35,405 nt of DNA from Deltaproteobacteria bacterium (lineage in GTDB: Bacteria; Desulfobacterota; Desulfobacteria; Desulfobacterales; C00003060): contig QMMN01000023.1 in assembly GCA_003647275.1 (NCBI GenBank), forward strand, positions 1-35,405, read 5' to 3'. Under the pieces are notes generated by a model. It had not been told where the DNA came from. It searched no databases and worked only from the letters and a program-made list of their open reading frames with translations. Positions within the stretch are counted from its first letter, which is position 1. Each line of letters begins with the position of its first letter. The translations under genes were made by a program, and so were the position numbers. This document shows, piece by piece, positions 1 through 9,067 of this stretch.

Positions 1-117
1 GATGTAACGTTCCTGGTGCGTCAAGCCTGGCTTGCCTCGGCATAACTCACCCCCCAAAATCATCCGCTATTCACCCTCCATTTATCATACTAATTCAACT
101 TAGTCAACAACGTCCCC
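1..117. other. no feature seen at left edge
   Basis: I see no open frame, hairpin or repeat that I can support in the first 117 bases. They lie downstream of the leftward EVE-domain gene and may hold its transcript end, but no clear hairpin with a T-run is visible. Confidence 0.4.
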
Positions 118-522
118 TTATCCAATGGCTTTTGAAAACTCTTTTACAGGATTAAGGCCCGCGAGTACGGCCAAATTAAAATTTTTATTGTCTATACCTA
201 GGTCTTTCCATTGTCCAAGAGGAATCCAATGAATAACATCGAATTCGAACCTATATGGCCAAATGACTCGGTTTTCCCGGACCTCTTCTTTCCAAAGAGG
301 GGTTGTCTGTTTAAACTTTGAACGAATGATCCCTGCCCCAAAAAGCCTACTTATCGGAGCAATGCAATAGAAAAGGACCAAATCATATTTCTGAATCTTT
401 TGCCAGTGATGCTCAAGTTCCGGTACTATTCCCCAGATCCCATTTTCAAAACCGCGCTCCCAGTTAGCCATGTCACCCACAGCAACCCAAGCCTTGCCAG
501 ATAATTTGGTCAAATCATCCAT
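118..522 (-). CDS. EVE-domain (PUA/YTH-like fold) protein
   Basis: This 134-residue protein resembles EVE-domain proteins: an N-terminal GKAWVAVGDMANW segment, several tryptophans that could form the aromatic pocket, a central YDLVLFYC strand, and a late WPYRFEF strand. EVE domains share a fold with YTH and PUA domains. They are thought to bind modified bases and are often found next to restriction systems. The start ATG has a GGAG-type ribosome binding site about 6 bases upstream. The gene begins 30 bases after the restriction subunit and is the last gene of the operon. Its context suggests it reads a modified base made or sensed by this locus. The family call rests on motif recall only. Length is close to, or slightly under, a typical EVE domain. 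Confidence 0.65.
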   Translation of the reverse strand: MDDLTKLSGKAWVAVGDMANWERGFENGIWGIVPELEHHWQKIQKYDLVLFYCIAPISRLFGAGIIRSKFKQTTPLWKEEVRENRVIWPYRFEFDVIHWIPLGQWKDLGIDNKNFNLAVLAGLNPVKEFSKAIG

Positions 523-552
523 GTTTCTCTCCAGACTAATACAAAGGACTAT

Positions 553-3486
553 CTATTGGTGCGACGCCAGAATTGCTTTCAGTTTCTTTGGGTCTTGGCA
601 TACGTCAAATTTCCATTCTCCCATCTCTCCCCAGGCGGAGACCGCATCACACCATCGCTTTGCAGCTTCATGCTTCGCACGGGCCTGCTCGTCCTCAAAT
701 CCTTTTACTTCGAGTATAAGAGTGGTGCCATTTTTCAGCTTAACCAGGAAATCGGGCATGTAGGAATGTTGTACACCATTGAATTCATAATCAATGGCAA
801 AACCCAGATGATCATTGCGAACGTATGATTCTACTAAATTACTTTGTTCTAAATGGAAAGCCACAGAACGTTCCCAGGTCTTAGTGTCAAGAACTACGTG
901 GGAAACGTGACTCTTAATCGTTTGTTTTGACGGGCGAGAGGTTCTAAAAAGGACTTCCTGCGTTGACCCACGTGGCCGGAATCGCTCTAAGCGTGGCAGG
1001 AGTGGGGCTTCGCCACTTCCTTCATCCGGTCGAATCGCCGTACACAGTCGTTCAACGATAATTTGTACATATCTTTCGAGGCCAATTTCTCGAGAGTCAA
1101 TGCCATTATATTCAATACGACCCCCTTCAGATAAAGGTTTTGAATATTGTCTGACGATTTGTAACACCTGCGGAAAAAGCATTTGTCTTGCCTGCATCTT
1201 AAAATCATCTTTATTCAATAGTGCTGCGGTTATCCTTCTTGAAATCTCATAATGAATTTGCTGCGGGCGAACACTCTCATAAAACACTTTGCGCGTTTGA
1301 GTGACTGTTTCACCAGGACCTACCAATCCAGGAGCACCAATTTGATAACCAACTCTTGCCCTTACCACCGTTTCAGTCGGTTCGATATTGGGATCAATGC
1401 TCAATGGTTCGATACTCCCTATGTCGGCCTTGATTTTGCTTTTTATCTGATAAACAAACCCTTCAACTCTTGGAAACTCGATCTTCAAATGCTCCCGTTC
1501 TGGCAATGCCTGAATCAAGGTCGTCTTTGGTGGCGGAGGGGGAGGGCCAACCGGTTTTTTCTTTACCGGGATGACCTCAAAGGGAATGCCATAAACATCA
1601 ACATATTCGGGAACAGTAAAATCATCATATTGAGTGCGCCTTAGACCTCTCCCTATAACCTGTTCACACAATAATTGAGAGAGAAAAGCCCTGAGGCCCA
1701 GGATTTGTGTCACATTCTGAGCATCCCATCCTTCAGTGAGCATGGCAACGGAAACCACACAGCGAAGATCTTGACCTGGCTCACCGACTTTACCCACGGT
1801 ATTGATTTTCTTGCGCAAAGCTTCCGCAGCATCCTCTTTCGACTGCCCCTCGCTACGTTCTTCTGCTTCGCTGAGAAGTCTGCTATCGATACGAATTGTA
1901 TTCTCTACATCCTTGGTGTTTGAGAGCAACTCGGGGAGGACTCCGCCTGTTCCATAAACTCGCCTCTTCCTTTTCTTTCCTTTTTCATCTTTGTATTCTT
2001 CCCATTGCTCACCGCTGATATACTCATGGACCAGCTCTGCAATATCCGTGTTGTCGCAAACGATAATCATTGTGGGCGGCACTGGATGGTTTATGCTCTT
2101 AAATTCTTCAAACTTGGCTTTCCATTGCCCGGCCAACTGCTTTAAAGCACCATCGGCTTCACGGAGTATAGCCTCTGGCTTGGGTTTACGTCTACTGGTA
2201 GCCCTCTCCCTAGCTGACAATTTATCATTGATCCATTTCCAAAGAGCAAAATACTCTGGAACAGGACGGCCCGAATTGGTATCAACCGGGACCTGGGGAA
2301 TTTTTACAATGCCGCATTCAATAGCATCTACAAGGCCAAAATCGGAAACAATCCAGGGAAATGGGCTGCCTTCAGGGTAACCGCTCCCCTGGATATAGAA
2401 GGGGGTTGCTGAAAGATCTACAACAAGATTGATCCCTCTGGCTTTGTTTATCTTATCAAGGCCAGAGATCCACACAGTGGCTTCTTCCTTTGCCTTTTTT
2501 TCTTCTGCGGTGAGTTTGTTGGTTCCTGCACCATTTTCGTCAACCGGCGCCGGGCGGTAGGCATGATGGGCTTCGTCGTTTAAGACCAGGATATTCTTGG
2601 CACTACCCAGGTCTCGTAAGACACGATTAGAAAACGCCAAAGGACTTTCCTTACCGCGCTTGATAATGCTCCGTTTCCTACTATCGTCTATCTCTGCGAA
2701 CTGATGCCAGTTGGTGATCAGGAATTTCCCCTGTCCCAGATGTTCTTTCAAGGAAGCAGGGACCAGATCAAATTTGTCATAGTAGTTGCCTTTAGTGCCA
2801 GGGAGGAGGGCACGTTCTGGTTCAGCGTGACCCTTTTGTGTCTTCGGTGCCCCTCCCAGACGCTCTTTAATGGTAAGATTCGGACAAACCACCAATACCG
2901 CATCAGAGCACCATTTGGCCTGTCGGTTATGGACTTTGTTCAGGACGCTCCAAGCTATGATCATGGCCATTACCACGGTTTTTCCGCTTCCTGTGGCCAT
3001 TTTGAGACATTGGCGCCTCAGTCCCTTAAAGCCTTCTTCCAGAGGTTCATCCCAGGGAATCCTTATGCCATGTTGGCCGGGCTTGTGTATCTCATTTAGC
3101 CAGATAATGGTCTCTGCTGCCTCAAGCTGGCAGAAAAAAAGTTTTCTTTCCCGGTCTGGATAGGTCCAATGCCGCAGGAGCTGCCTGGTGATGTGACTGG
3201 AATTTTTATATCCGCCCTCACGCCACTTCTTGACCTGCGCACGGATCTTGTTGACCAGTTCCAGTTCAACCATCTCTTCATCGGCAAAAAGGCTTGTCTG
3301 GGCGGCATCAGCCCGTCTTCGACTGCGGAAGTAGTAATGGGCCGGTCTCCTACCAGGAACTTTTGCTGGTTGCCCTGTAAAAACATCGTAAATCCAATAT
3401 TGCGTCGGCTCTTCAAAAGGAGAATTGATAATTGGTTCGTCTACAGCAAGATGCCGAGAGCCTCTAAAATCATTCTTATTATTCAA
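553..3486 (-). CDS. type III-like restriction endonuclease, helicase + PD-(D/E)xK nuclease
   Basis: A 977-residue SF2 helicase-nuclease. The Walker A motif ATGSGKT is at about residues 164-170, DEAH at about 304-307, SAT at about 359-361, and a motif VI-like QVIGRGLRR follows the LTEGWD segment. The C-terminus carries PDF...LEVKG at about 911-928, matching a PD-(D/E)xK nuclease active site. It most resembles the type III-like restriction enzymes that I recall as the BPTD_3080 family. The start is TTG at 3486, overlapping the end of the methyltransferase gene by 8 bases and preceded by a GAAGGTGG stretch. No in-frame ATG precedes the conserved INSPFEEPTQYW segment, so TTG is the likely start. 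The overlap implies translational coupling with the methyltransferase, and the pair forms the core of a restriction-modification system. Confidence 0.88.
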   Translation of the reverse strand: MNNKNDFRGSRHLAVDEPIINSPFEEPTQYWIYDVFTGQPAKVPGRRPAHYYFRSRRRADAAQTSLFADEEMVELELVNKIRAQVKKWREGGYKNSSHITRQLLRHWTYPDRERKLFFCQLEAAETIIWLNEIHKPGQHGIRIPWDEPLEEGFKGLRRQCLKMATGSGKTVVMAMIIAWSVLNKVHNRQAKWCSDAVLVVCPNLTIKERLGGAPKTQKGHAEPERALLPGTKGNYYDKFDLVPASLKEHLGQGKFLITNWHQFAEIDDSRKRSIIKRGKESPLAFSNRVLRDLGSAKNILVLNDEAHHAYRPAPVDENGAGTNKLTAEEKKAKEEATVWISGLDKINKARGINLVVDLSATPFYIQGSGYPEGSPFPWIVSDFGLVDAIECGIVKIPQVPVDTNSGRPVPEYFALWKWINDKLSARERATSRRKPKPEAILREADGALKQLAGQWKAKFEEFKSINHPVPPTMIIVCDNTDIAELVHEYISGEQWEEYKDEKGKKRKRRVYGTGGVLPELLSNTKDVENTIRIDSRLLSEAEERSEGQSKEDAAEALRKKINTVGKVGEPGQDLRCVVSVAMLTEGWDAQNVTQILGLRAFLSQLLCEQVIGRGLRRTQYDDFTVPEYVDVYGIPFEVIPVKKKPVGPPPPPPKTTLIQALPEREHLKIEFPRVEGFVYQIKSKIKADIGSIEPLSIDPNIEPTETVVRARVGYQIGAPGLVGPGETVTQTRKVFYESVRPQQIHYEISRRITAALLNKDDFKMQARQMLFPQVLQIVRQYSKPLSEGGRIEYNGIDSREIGLERYVQIIVERLCTAIRPDEGSGEAPLLPRLERFRPRGSTQEVLFRTSRPSKQTIKSHVSHVVLDTKTWERSVAFHLEQSNLVESYVRNDHLGFAIDYEFNGVQHSYMPDFLVKLKNGTTLILEVKGFEDEQARAKHEAAKRWCDAVSAWGEMGEWKFDVCQDPKKLKAILASHQ

Positions 3487-6181
3487 GGCCCACCACCTTC
3501 ATGACTTCGTTGCCACGCTGATCAATGACCTTTACCGCCGCCCTCTTATGTTTGCCGGGCCGAAAAGGCAGAGAGGCATGACCTGTGAGCATGTCAAAAC
3601 GATCTTCATCCAGGATACCCTTTAATGCCCGCTCTAATTTTCTCCAGTCCTTTTTATTGGGGAAAAAGGCCTGGACAATGCAGAATGTCCGTTTGTCATA
3701 ATCAGTATCTACAAACCACGCTGCCACCCGGCCTGCACTTTCAGAGTGCACAACGCCACTGACAGGGTCATACACATCGACCCCAAGGAGTTTTATTGTG
3801 AACTCTCCATCTCTCTCAACCAGTTCTATGTCCGGCTCACCAAAAACGGTAAAGAGCTGACTTGAGGCTGTGGTTTTTAGAAGGTCTCCCCCTTCTGCAT
3901 CCTTAAGGATCACATCGGGCCGAATATGAGAGGCATGGGCCTTGATCTTGGGGTGTGGGTTGGCACTAATGGCCGCCTGTGCCTCAGGATCAAAGGCAAA
4001 GCCGCAAAAGATGACCTCGTCATAACCGCCCATGTAAGCCTCCCTCAAACCGTCCTCCACCTGCATGAGAGAGACCGGACCGTGCAGCGGGCCAAATGAA
4101 ACCGCATATCGCTTGTTTTCAGCTTCTCCTTCAGCATGAAGGACGCCACCTGTTCGGGCTGTCAGGACATCAAAGTTCAATTTCTTGTTATCAGGGAAAG
4201 TGACCCCATCTTTCTGTAAAAGACTGATGAGGGTTGGAATGTGGTTTTCTCCGGTAGGTTGAGTTTCGGTAGAATCAAATGAGTCGATGGATTCCGGTTC
4301 TCCACCTATTGGAGTTTCTACCTCGTATACCGGAGGAGGAATGGCCTCAACGGTGAACGGGCCAGAAACCCTTACAATTTTTCGATCAACTTCTGGCTGA
4401 TCATAGAGGATTTCCTGGGGCGCATCCTCTGCAATGATCTTGTCAACGGCGTCCTGTTTTTCTTGCTTCAACCGGCGGAATTCTTCAAATCGCTCCTTAG
4501 CTTTTTTAGACCATTTTTTATCAGGGTTGAAAGGGACTTCCCATTCCTTAAAAGATGTTTTAGCTGATTTGTTTAATTTCTTGAGAGCATCAAGGATTAA
4601 AGGATTATATTTTTCAGCCACAGTATCAATGAGTGTATTCTGTGCAATGGATTTCAGGGTAATATGAGGGACCGTTTTGTATTTGAAACCGTAACTGGGA
4701 TTTTGTCCGTTGCCTTCGTCATCAATCTTGTAATAAGGATAGGTGGCGGTGAGAAGCCTTTGTCGTGCCAAGGCCAATGCGACCCGACTCGTGTCGCAGG
4801 TAATCCAGCGTCGGCCCCACTGCTCGGCCACATAGGCCGTGGTGCCGGAACCGCACGTAGGATCAAAGACCAGATCCCCCGGGTCGGTGGTCATGAGGAT
4901 GCAGCGTTCAACCACCTTGCGCGATGTCTGTACTACGTAAATCAAGTCAGTCGAACCATGAGTATCATCCCACAGGTTATGTAATGGTTGGACTGGGAAG
5001 TCGTCATGAAATGTCACGTAGCAAGGTAAATCTCCGGGTGCTATGATCCGTTCAGCCTCTATCAACCTTCGCATTCCATTTAGATTAGTTCTCCAGCTCT
5101 TAAGACCGCACTTGAACAGAGTCCCCTTGAACGCAAAATCAAACCTGCAGGTGGGCGTGTAGCCGGAAGAAGCCAAAGCACTGGCGAAGAAAACCTTCCA
5201 CCCCGAAGACAGCCTATCTGGTTCACGTCGTTCTTCTCGTGTCATCTTGCGCCGGCAACCGTCGGGCGATTGGACCCAAGTGTATCCTGTATCTTGGCCA
5301 ACCGGTTTCTTTAGATGAAGCTGCCTGTACTTTAGTAATTCTCGATTTTTGGCATACCACAGCAAGTAGTCTGATATTCCTGCCAGACCCGAAGAGCCCA
5401 GAGGCAAGGTCTTTTTAAATGTTATCAGGGCCACAAAATTCTCCGGTCCAAACACCTCATCCATAACTGCTCTGACCAAGTGCAAGTTTTCATCAGAAAT
5501 TTGCACAAAAATTGATCCTGATTCATTCAAAAGATCCTTACATACCCTCAAACGGTCCCGCATATAGGTCAAATACGAATGAATCCCCAATTTCCAGGTA
5601 TCCCTATAGGCTTTGATCATCTCGGGTTCACGGGTTAGATATTCGTCACCATCTTTCACGTCCCGGCGGTCAATCCTTGCCTGAAAGTTGCTGGCGTATT
5701 TCACCCCGTAAGGTGGGTCCATGTAAATCATCTGAACCTTGCCGGCCATCATCTCCCGCTCGATCAGGGAATTTGCCACCAAAAGGGAGTCTCCCAGAAT
5801 CAGTCGGTTTGTCCAGTCCACATCATGCTGGTAAAATTGCACCGCCTGATGAAGAGGCAATTGAGGATCTGCGAACAGTTCCATTTGTTTGTCTTCTCGC
5901 TGAACAGCCTTTATGATTGCCTGTGCACTGACCCGCTCGTGTACATGTAGCGAAACGGTTTCGACTTCGATCCCCGATGCATCCTCCACTTCAATGGACT
6001 TGAGCCCGGGCTTACCAGCCCAAACTAATTGGGGCGAAAGATGCGGGTCATAAGCATAGCGCTTCATTTTCGGTTCAGCCACTTTGGGTTCATAACTCAC
6101 CATCCCGATCGGCGGGATGTTTTTCCGCTTCTCGTCATGGCGGTAGTCCCGGACTCTTGAATTCTTTTTTTTCTTGGCCAT
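3479..6181 (-). CDS. site-specific DNA methyltransferase, type III Mod-like (N6-adenine, beta class)
   Basis: A 900-residue amino-methyltransferase. Catalytic motif IV DPPY (about residues 155-158) precedes SAM-binding motif I FDPTCGSGTTAY (about 439-450), the order of beta-class enzymes such as type III Mod subunits. DPPY suggests N6-adenine methylation. The region between the motifs probably holds the target-recognition part, and about 440 residues follow motif I, much longer than a minimal enzyme. A TTG four codons upstream at 6193 is possible, but TGAGGAAA sits immediately before ATG 6181, so I start there (MAKKKKN). The N-terminus is very lysine-rich. It should protect host sites from the overlapping nuclease. 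Confidence 0.9.
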   Translation of the reverse strand: MAKKKKNSRVRDYRHDEKRKNIPPIGMVSYEPKVAEPKMKRYAYDPHLSPQLVWAGKPGLKSIEVEDASGIEVETVSLHVHERVSAQAIIKAVQREDKQMELFADPQLPLHQAVQFYQHDVDWTNRLILGDSLLVANSLIEREMMAGKVQMIYMDPPYGVKYASNFQARIDRRDVKDGDEYLTREPEMIKAYRDTWKLGIHSYLTYMRDRLRVCKDLLNESGSIFVQISDENLHLVRAVMDEVFGPENFVALITFKKTLPLGSSGLAGISDYLLWYAKNRELLKYRQLHLKKPVGQDTGYTWVQSPDGCRRKMTREERREPDRLSSGWKVFFASALASSGYTPTCRFDFAFKGTLFKCGLKSWRTNLNGMRRLIEAERIIAPGDLPCYVTFHDDFPVQPLHNLWDDTHGSTDLIYVVQTSRKVVERCILMTTDPGDLVFDPTCGSGTTAYVAEQWGRRWITCDTSRVALALARQRLLTATYPYYKIDDEGNGQNPSYGFKYKTVPHITLKSIAQNTLIDTVAEKYNPLILDALKKLNKSAKTSFKEWEVPFNPDKKWSKKAKERFEEFRRLKQEKQDAVDKIIAEDAPQEILYDQPEVDRKIVRVSGPFTVEAIPPPVYEVETPIGGEPESIDSFDSTETQPTGENHIPTLISLLQKDGVTFPDNKKLNFDVLTARTGGVLHAEGEAENKRYAVSFGPLHGPVSLMQVEDGLREAYMGGYDEVIFCGFAFDPEAQAAISANPHPKIKAHASHIRPDVILKDAEGGDLLKTTASSQLFTVFGEPDIELVERDGEFTIKLLGVDVYDPVSGVVHSESAGRVAAWFVDTDYDKRTFCIVQAFFPNKKDWRKLERALKGILDEDRFDMLTGHASLPFRPGKHKRAAVKVIDQRGNEVMKVVGLE

Positions 6182-6224
6182 TGGTTTCCTCAAAGTTTAA
6201 AATTGACTGCTAGTATCAAACCAT

Positions 6225-7376
6225 TTAACCGAGGCAATTACAAAATAATCCCTTTATATTAAGACCAAGTGCCTTCCATATTTGAGGCTGCTCTTTGCAC
6301 AAAGCGATATCGACATCAGCTCCACATTTTCTTATTGCTTCTATGATTGTTCTGAACATCTTAATCCTTTGGCCTTTAGGATACCTGAGCTTTCCCCCTT
6401 CTCTGACCAAACTTTTGTTAATACGTAACAGAGGAGAATCAGGAAATCGCGAACTGATATGGTTAGCGAGGCCATTGGAAGGCCGATATTCACCTATCGT
6501 TATCCTTGTAGGCTGAACAAATTGAAATATCTTATCAACCAGTGATATGTAGTCCTTCTCCCAGGTAGAATAGAAAATGACGGGATCTATTCTTAAACGT
6601 ACTTCGTAACCCGCCTTCTGGACTCTCGCCGCAGCCGCTAAACGAGATTCAGGAGAGGCGGTCCTATGTTCTAACTGTTGAAAAACCTTCTCTGTGTTTA
6701 CACTAAACGAAATAATTGATTGCCCTCCGTGCTCAAGCGCAAGAATGTCATCCACACAATCACTTTTGGTCAGAAATAGCAATCGTGTACGTGGGGCATG
6801 TTCAGGCATGAATGCAATAATCTGTTTTGCAAAACCAGTAATGTAGTCCACAGCCAGAGGGTCACCGAGTTCACCAAGATTTAAAACTCTCAAGGATTTT
6901 GGGATGCTTGATTTATCAAATTTCTCGATTTCATCATACATCTTCTCGTAATTTATAAAATGGGTGGAAACAGGCTGCGTTCGGAAGGTCAAATATAGAT
7001 AGCAGTACTCGCACCAGAAATTACAATTATTGTAAGCTGTCAATTTATAGAATTTTGCACACCGTCCAATGGGATGCTGGAACTGTTCAATAAAAGGACT
7101 GATTCTATCGCGCAATAAAAGAACACTCCTTTCAGCTCGCAGCTTTTCTAACCCCCTCTCTCCATTAATACCTGGTATCTTGTCTACCCAAATCAAAGGT
7201 AACCCGGCACGGTTGGCTATCTTTTTAGCCCTAATTTTATTACTCATACTCCGGGTCGCCCATAATTCACTCACGAGGGGCTTTTGTATTTCTGCTTGAG
7301 AGTATGCCAGGCCTTCTTCCTGAATTCGAGTTCCGACTTCCACTCCTTCAGCCGGATACTCCTTTAGAATCGCCAT
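6225..7376 (-). CDS. radical SAM protein, spore-photoproduct-lyase-like
   Basis: 383 residues with a canonical radical SAM CxxxCxxC at C118, C122 and C125 (CNFWCEYCYLY). The flanking sequence, including KLTAYNNCNFWCEYC and the downstream NLGELGD and SVNTE segments, resembles the SPL-like branch (spore photoproduct lyase family). Three more cysteines cluster at the C-terminus (C360 in LCKE, then C379 and C381 in FCNC) and could hold an auxiliary cluster or close the active site. The ATG overlaps the tcmP stop by one base (TAATG), a coupling arrangement; AGGA lies about 10 bases upstream. Substrate unknown. SPL enzymes act on DNA thymine lesions, so a nucleic-acid substrate is a reasonable inference. 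The coding sequence looks more AT-rich than the restriction genes downstream. Confidence 0.8.
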   Translation of the reverse strand: MAILKEYPAEGVEVGTRIQEEGLAYSQAEIQKPLVSELWATRSMSNKIRAKKIANRAGLPLIWVDKIPGINGERGLEKLRAERSVLLLRDRISPFIEQFQHPIGRCAKFYKLTAYNNCNFWCEYCYLYLTFRTQPVSTHFINYEKMYDEIEKFDKSSIPKSLRVLNLGELGDPLAVDYITGFAKQIIAFMPEHAPRTRLLFLTKSDCVDDILALEHGGQSIISFSVNTEKVFQQLEHRTASPESRLAAAARVQKAGYEVRLRIDPVIFYSTWEKDYISLVDKIFQFVQPTRITIGEYRPSNGLANHISSRFPDSPLLRINKSLVREGGKLRYPKGQRIKMFRTIIEAIRKCGADVDIALCKEQPQIWKALGLNIKGLFCNCLG

Positions 7377-8203
7377 TATAAGTATTTCCTGTATTTATTA
7401 AAAATATCATTAACGATTTTCTTACCATTTTCATTGTGTGACGCAAAGAACAAGAAGAACAAAGGGCCACCTTTACTGTTTCTCATAAGCACTGGCTCAG
7501 GAACGAATTTAAATCCCGCATTTTCTTGTAATCTCTTCTTCCGAAACCACTTTCCGAGTTCAATATTCCCTCCAATTTTCATTTGGTAAGTTTGACCAAA
7601 AAGGTCTTTTTGCTCCCGGTATAATATGTTCTGCCATTCCTCTGTTCCACAAAATTTATTCATTCGCTCTATTTGCTCCTGATCAGCTGAAAGTAGATCC
7701 TTATGCAACACATTTCGATTCATATCCATCAGAGGAAAGTTCAAAAAGATCTCAGTCGTTCTTAGTTTGGCTGCATCCATGATGGTTTCCCAGTGGAGGT
7801 GCAAACCATAAGGGTCTAAAATGCATAGTGCTCTCTTTTTGGTTTCATATGTGAGAAATGGTAATATGTTTTTTCTCAATACTTCATTACTATCCCCTTT
7901 ATATATCCTTATGTCTGGAATGTCACGAGTCAGCATATCAAGAGCTTCGGTTTTTTCTTTGTCGATATCAATATAGTGGTACTCTGTAAAAGGGTTTTTA
8001 ATCTCAAGGGCGTTCAATGGGGAGCCCATAATGAATTCCCCTGTTCGTCTTGAGATGTGGACTCCGGCCCCAGCAAAAGCATCGATATAGGCATATCCCT
8101 GACACCACGCTTGCTTTCTCATTATCGTTGTGAAAGCGTTTGCATATTCTCTTATAATGTCCAACTTGATCTCAGACCAAATACCTATCTTATCCAATTT
8201 CAT
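7376..8203 (-). CDS. tcmP: TcmP-like protein (three-Cys-motif partner), Rossmann methyltransferase-like
   Basis: 275 residues matching the three-Cys-motif partner family as I recall it. A Rossmann-like motif YIDAFAGAG lies at about residues 39-47, then GSPLNAL (60-66), an acidic YIDID (77-81) where SAM enzymes bind ribose, and ILDPYG (128-133) where methyltransferases carry their catalytic loop. It is probably a SAM-dependent methyltransferase or a derived relative; activity is not established. The family is named for co-occurrence with a cysteine-motif, radical-SAM-type partner, which is exactly the next gene here. An AAAGGGG ribosome site precedes ATG 8203. It is the first gene of the five-gene operon, and its stop overlaps the start of the radical SAM gene. 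Confidence 0.75.
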   Translation of the reverse strand: MKLDKIGIWSEIKLDIIREYANAFTTIMRKQAWCQGYAYIDAFAGAGVHISRRTGEFIMGSPLNALEIKNPFTEYHYIDIDKEKTEALDMLTRDIPDIRIYKGDSNEVLRKNILPFLTYETKKRALCILDPYGLHLHWETIMDAAKLRTTEIFLNFPLMDMNRNVLHKDLLSADQEQIERMNKFCGTEEWQNILYREQKDLFGQTYQMKIGGNIELGKWFRKKRLQENAGFKFVPEPVLMRNSKGGPLFFLFFASHNENGKKIVNDIFNKYRKYL

Positions 8204-8547
8204 GGCTGCCCCTTTGATAGCCGCTATTTGGAAAGATGAACAATCTCAAGCTTGATCATTTCGTAACTCTTGATCCCGCATCAAGGAAAATAGTCTAAGA
8301 AAGTAACTTTTGGCGGTCAGATCGTTCAGTTTGATAGAGTTCTCTCTAAATCGATATTCTCGAAAAATAAAAGGAGCAGCCCCTGACATTGGACAAATTG
8401 CCCCTTTTGGAAACGTTGGGTGCGTCGGTCCTTTGACCGGTTTCGAGTTCCGGGTTTCAGGTTGAAAGTTCTCATTATTCACTGGTTAGTTCAAGGTGCC
8501 GTGCTTCGAGAATTCTTAACTCACCACACAGGCACTGGGAACCCGGC
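8204..8547. promoter_or_regulatory. intergenic region, probable promoter of the defence operon
   Basis: No convincing gene. The heptamer GATCAAG occurs twice on the minus strand just upstream of tcmP, around 8250-8275, and the second copy lies in a small palindrome (TCAAGCTTGA), so an operator is possible. I could not assign -35 and -10 boxes with confidence. A 78-codon frame on the minus strand (8246-8482) has low-complexity, non-protein-like sequence and was not called. Confidence 0.3.
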
Positions 8548-8895
8548 TTATTTGACCCCGTATTTGGCTTTGCCTTCAGCAACAGCTATTTGTTTCGGGC
8601 GCCTCTTGCGTTGAATCGCTACATGAATCGTTGCCCCAAGGGCCTCTGCGACTCGGCGTAGCATGCTCAAGGAATGGCCCTCATAAGATGGTGATTCAAG
8701 GCGGCTGATCTGCTGTTGAGATGTCCCCACACGTTGGGCCAGCTCTTTCTGAGACAATCCAGACTCCTTGCGCAAAGCAGCTAATTGCAGGGCAACGTCC
8801 CAAGCCTCGCCAGCCTTTTTGAAGCGTGCCGCAAAATCGGCATCCTTCAACTGTTCTTCAAGGTATATGTCAAAATTTGTTCGCTGTTTCATCAT
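8548..8895 (-). CDS. XRE-family antitoxin-like HTH protein (HigA type), orphan
   Basis: 115 residues. An N-terminal helical segment (TNFDIYLEEQLKDADFAARF) is followed by an XRE helix-turn-helix (LRKESGLSQKELAQRVGTSQQ...ISRLE) and a basic C-terminus, the layout of HigA-like antitoxins encoded after a HigB/RelE toxin. I chose ATG 8895 (MMKQRTNF) because it overlaps the stop codon of a toxin remnant (CCATGATGA) and has GAGGAA upstream. An ATG 18 bases earlier lies within the toxin remnant. The partner toxin is decayed, so this may now act alone as a repressor. Confidence 0.82.
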   Translation of the reverse strand: MMKQRTNFDIYLEEQLKDADFAARFKKAGEAWDVALQLAALRKESGLSQKELAQRVGTSQQQISRLESPSYEGHSLSMLRRVAEALGATIHVAIQRKRRPKQIAVAEGKAKYGVK

Positions 8896-9035
8896 GGATT
8901 CCTCGCCAGCCAATCACGTTTTCTATCCAAAGCAATTCTGCGATCTCGCGCAGCAATCTTTGTGGCCTTACTTCGAATCCCATGCACAGCAATGATCCTC
9001 CGCCCTTTCACAAAAAAGTCAGGTGTTTTTAGACC
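8892..9035 (-). pseudogene. remnant of RelE/HigB-like (Gp49-type) toxin
   Basis: Directly upstream of the antitoxin, a 47-codon open stretch reads GLKTPDFFVKGRRIIAVHGI then RSKATKIAARDRRIALDRKR and ends DWLARNP-stop. The order strand, GRRI strand, basic helix resembles the C-terminus of RelE/HigB-superfamily toxins. An in-frame TAA lies at 9036-9038, and only nine more codons (MIVSLEIAL) precede it back to an ATG, so the N-terminal half is missing. The stop at 8892-8894 overlaps the antitoxin ATG, which is the usual higBA arrangement. I infer a toxin inactivated by truncation. Confidence 0.6.
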
Positions 9036-9067
9036 TTAAAGTGCTATTTCCAAAGACACAATCATCA

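Noticed and set aside
13-20. Possible attachment-site copy of the tRNA-Arg 3' end
   Set aside because: Only eight bases (CTGGTGCG) match, which is expected by chance.
8246-8482. 78-codon minus-strand frame upstream of tcmP
   Set aside because: Composition is unlike a folded protein and there is no ribosome binding site or recognisable motif.
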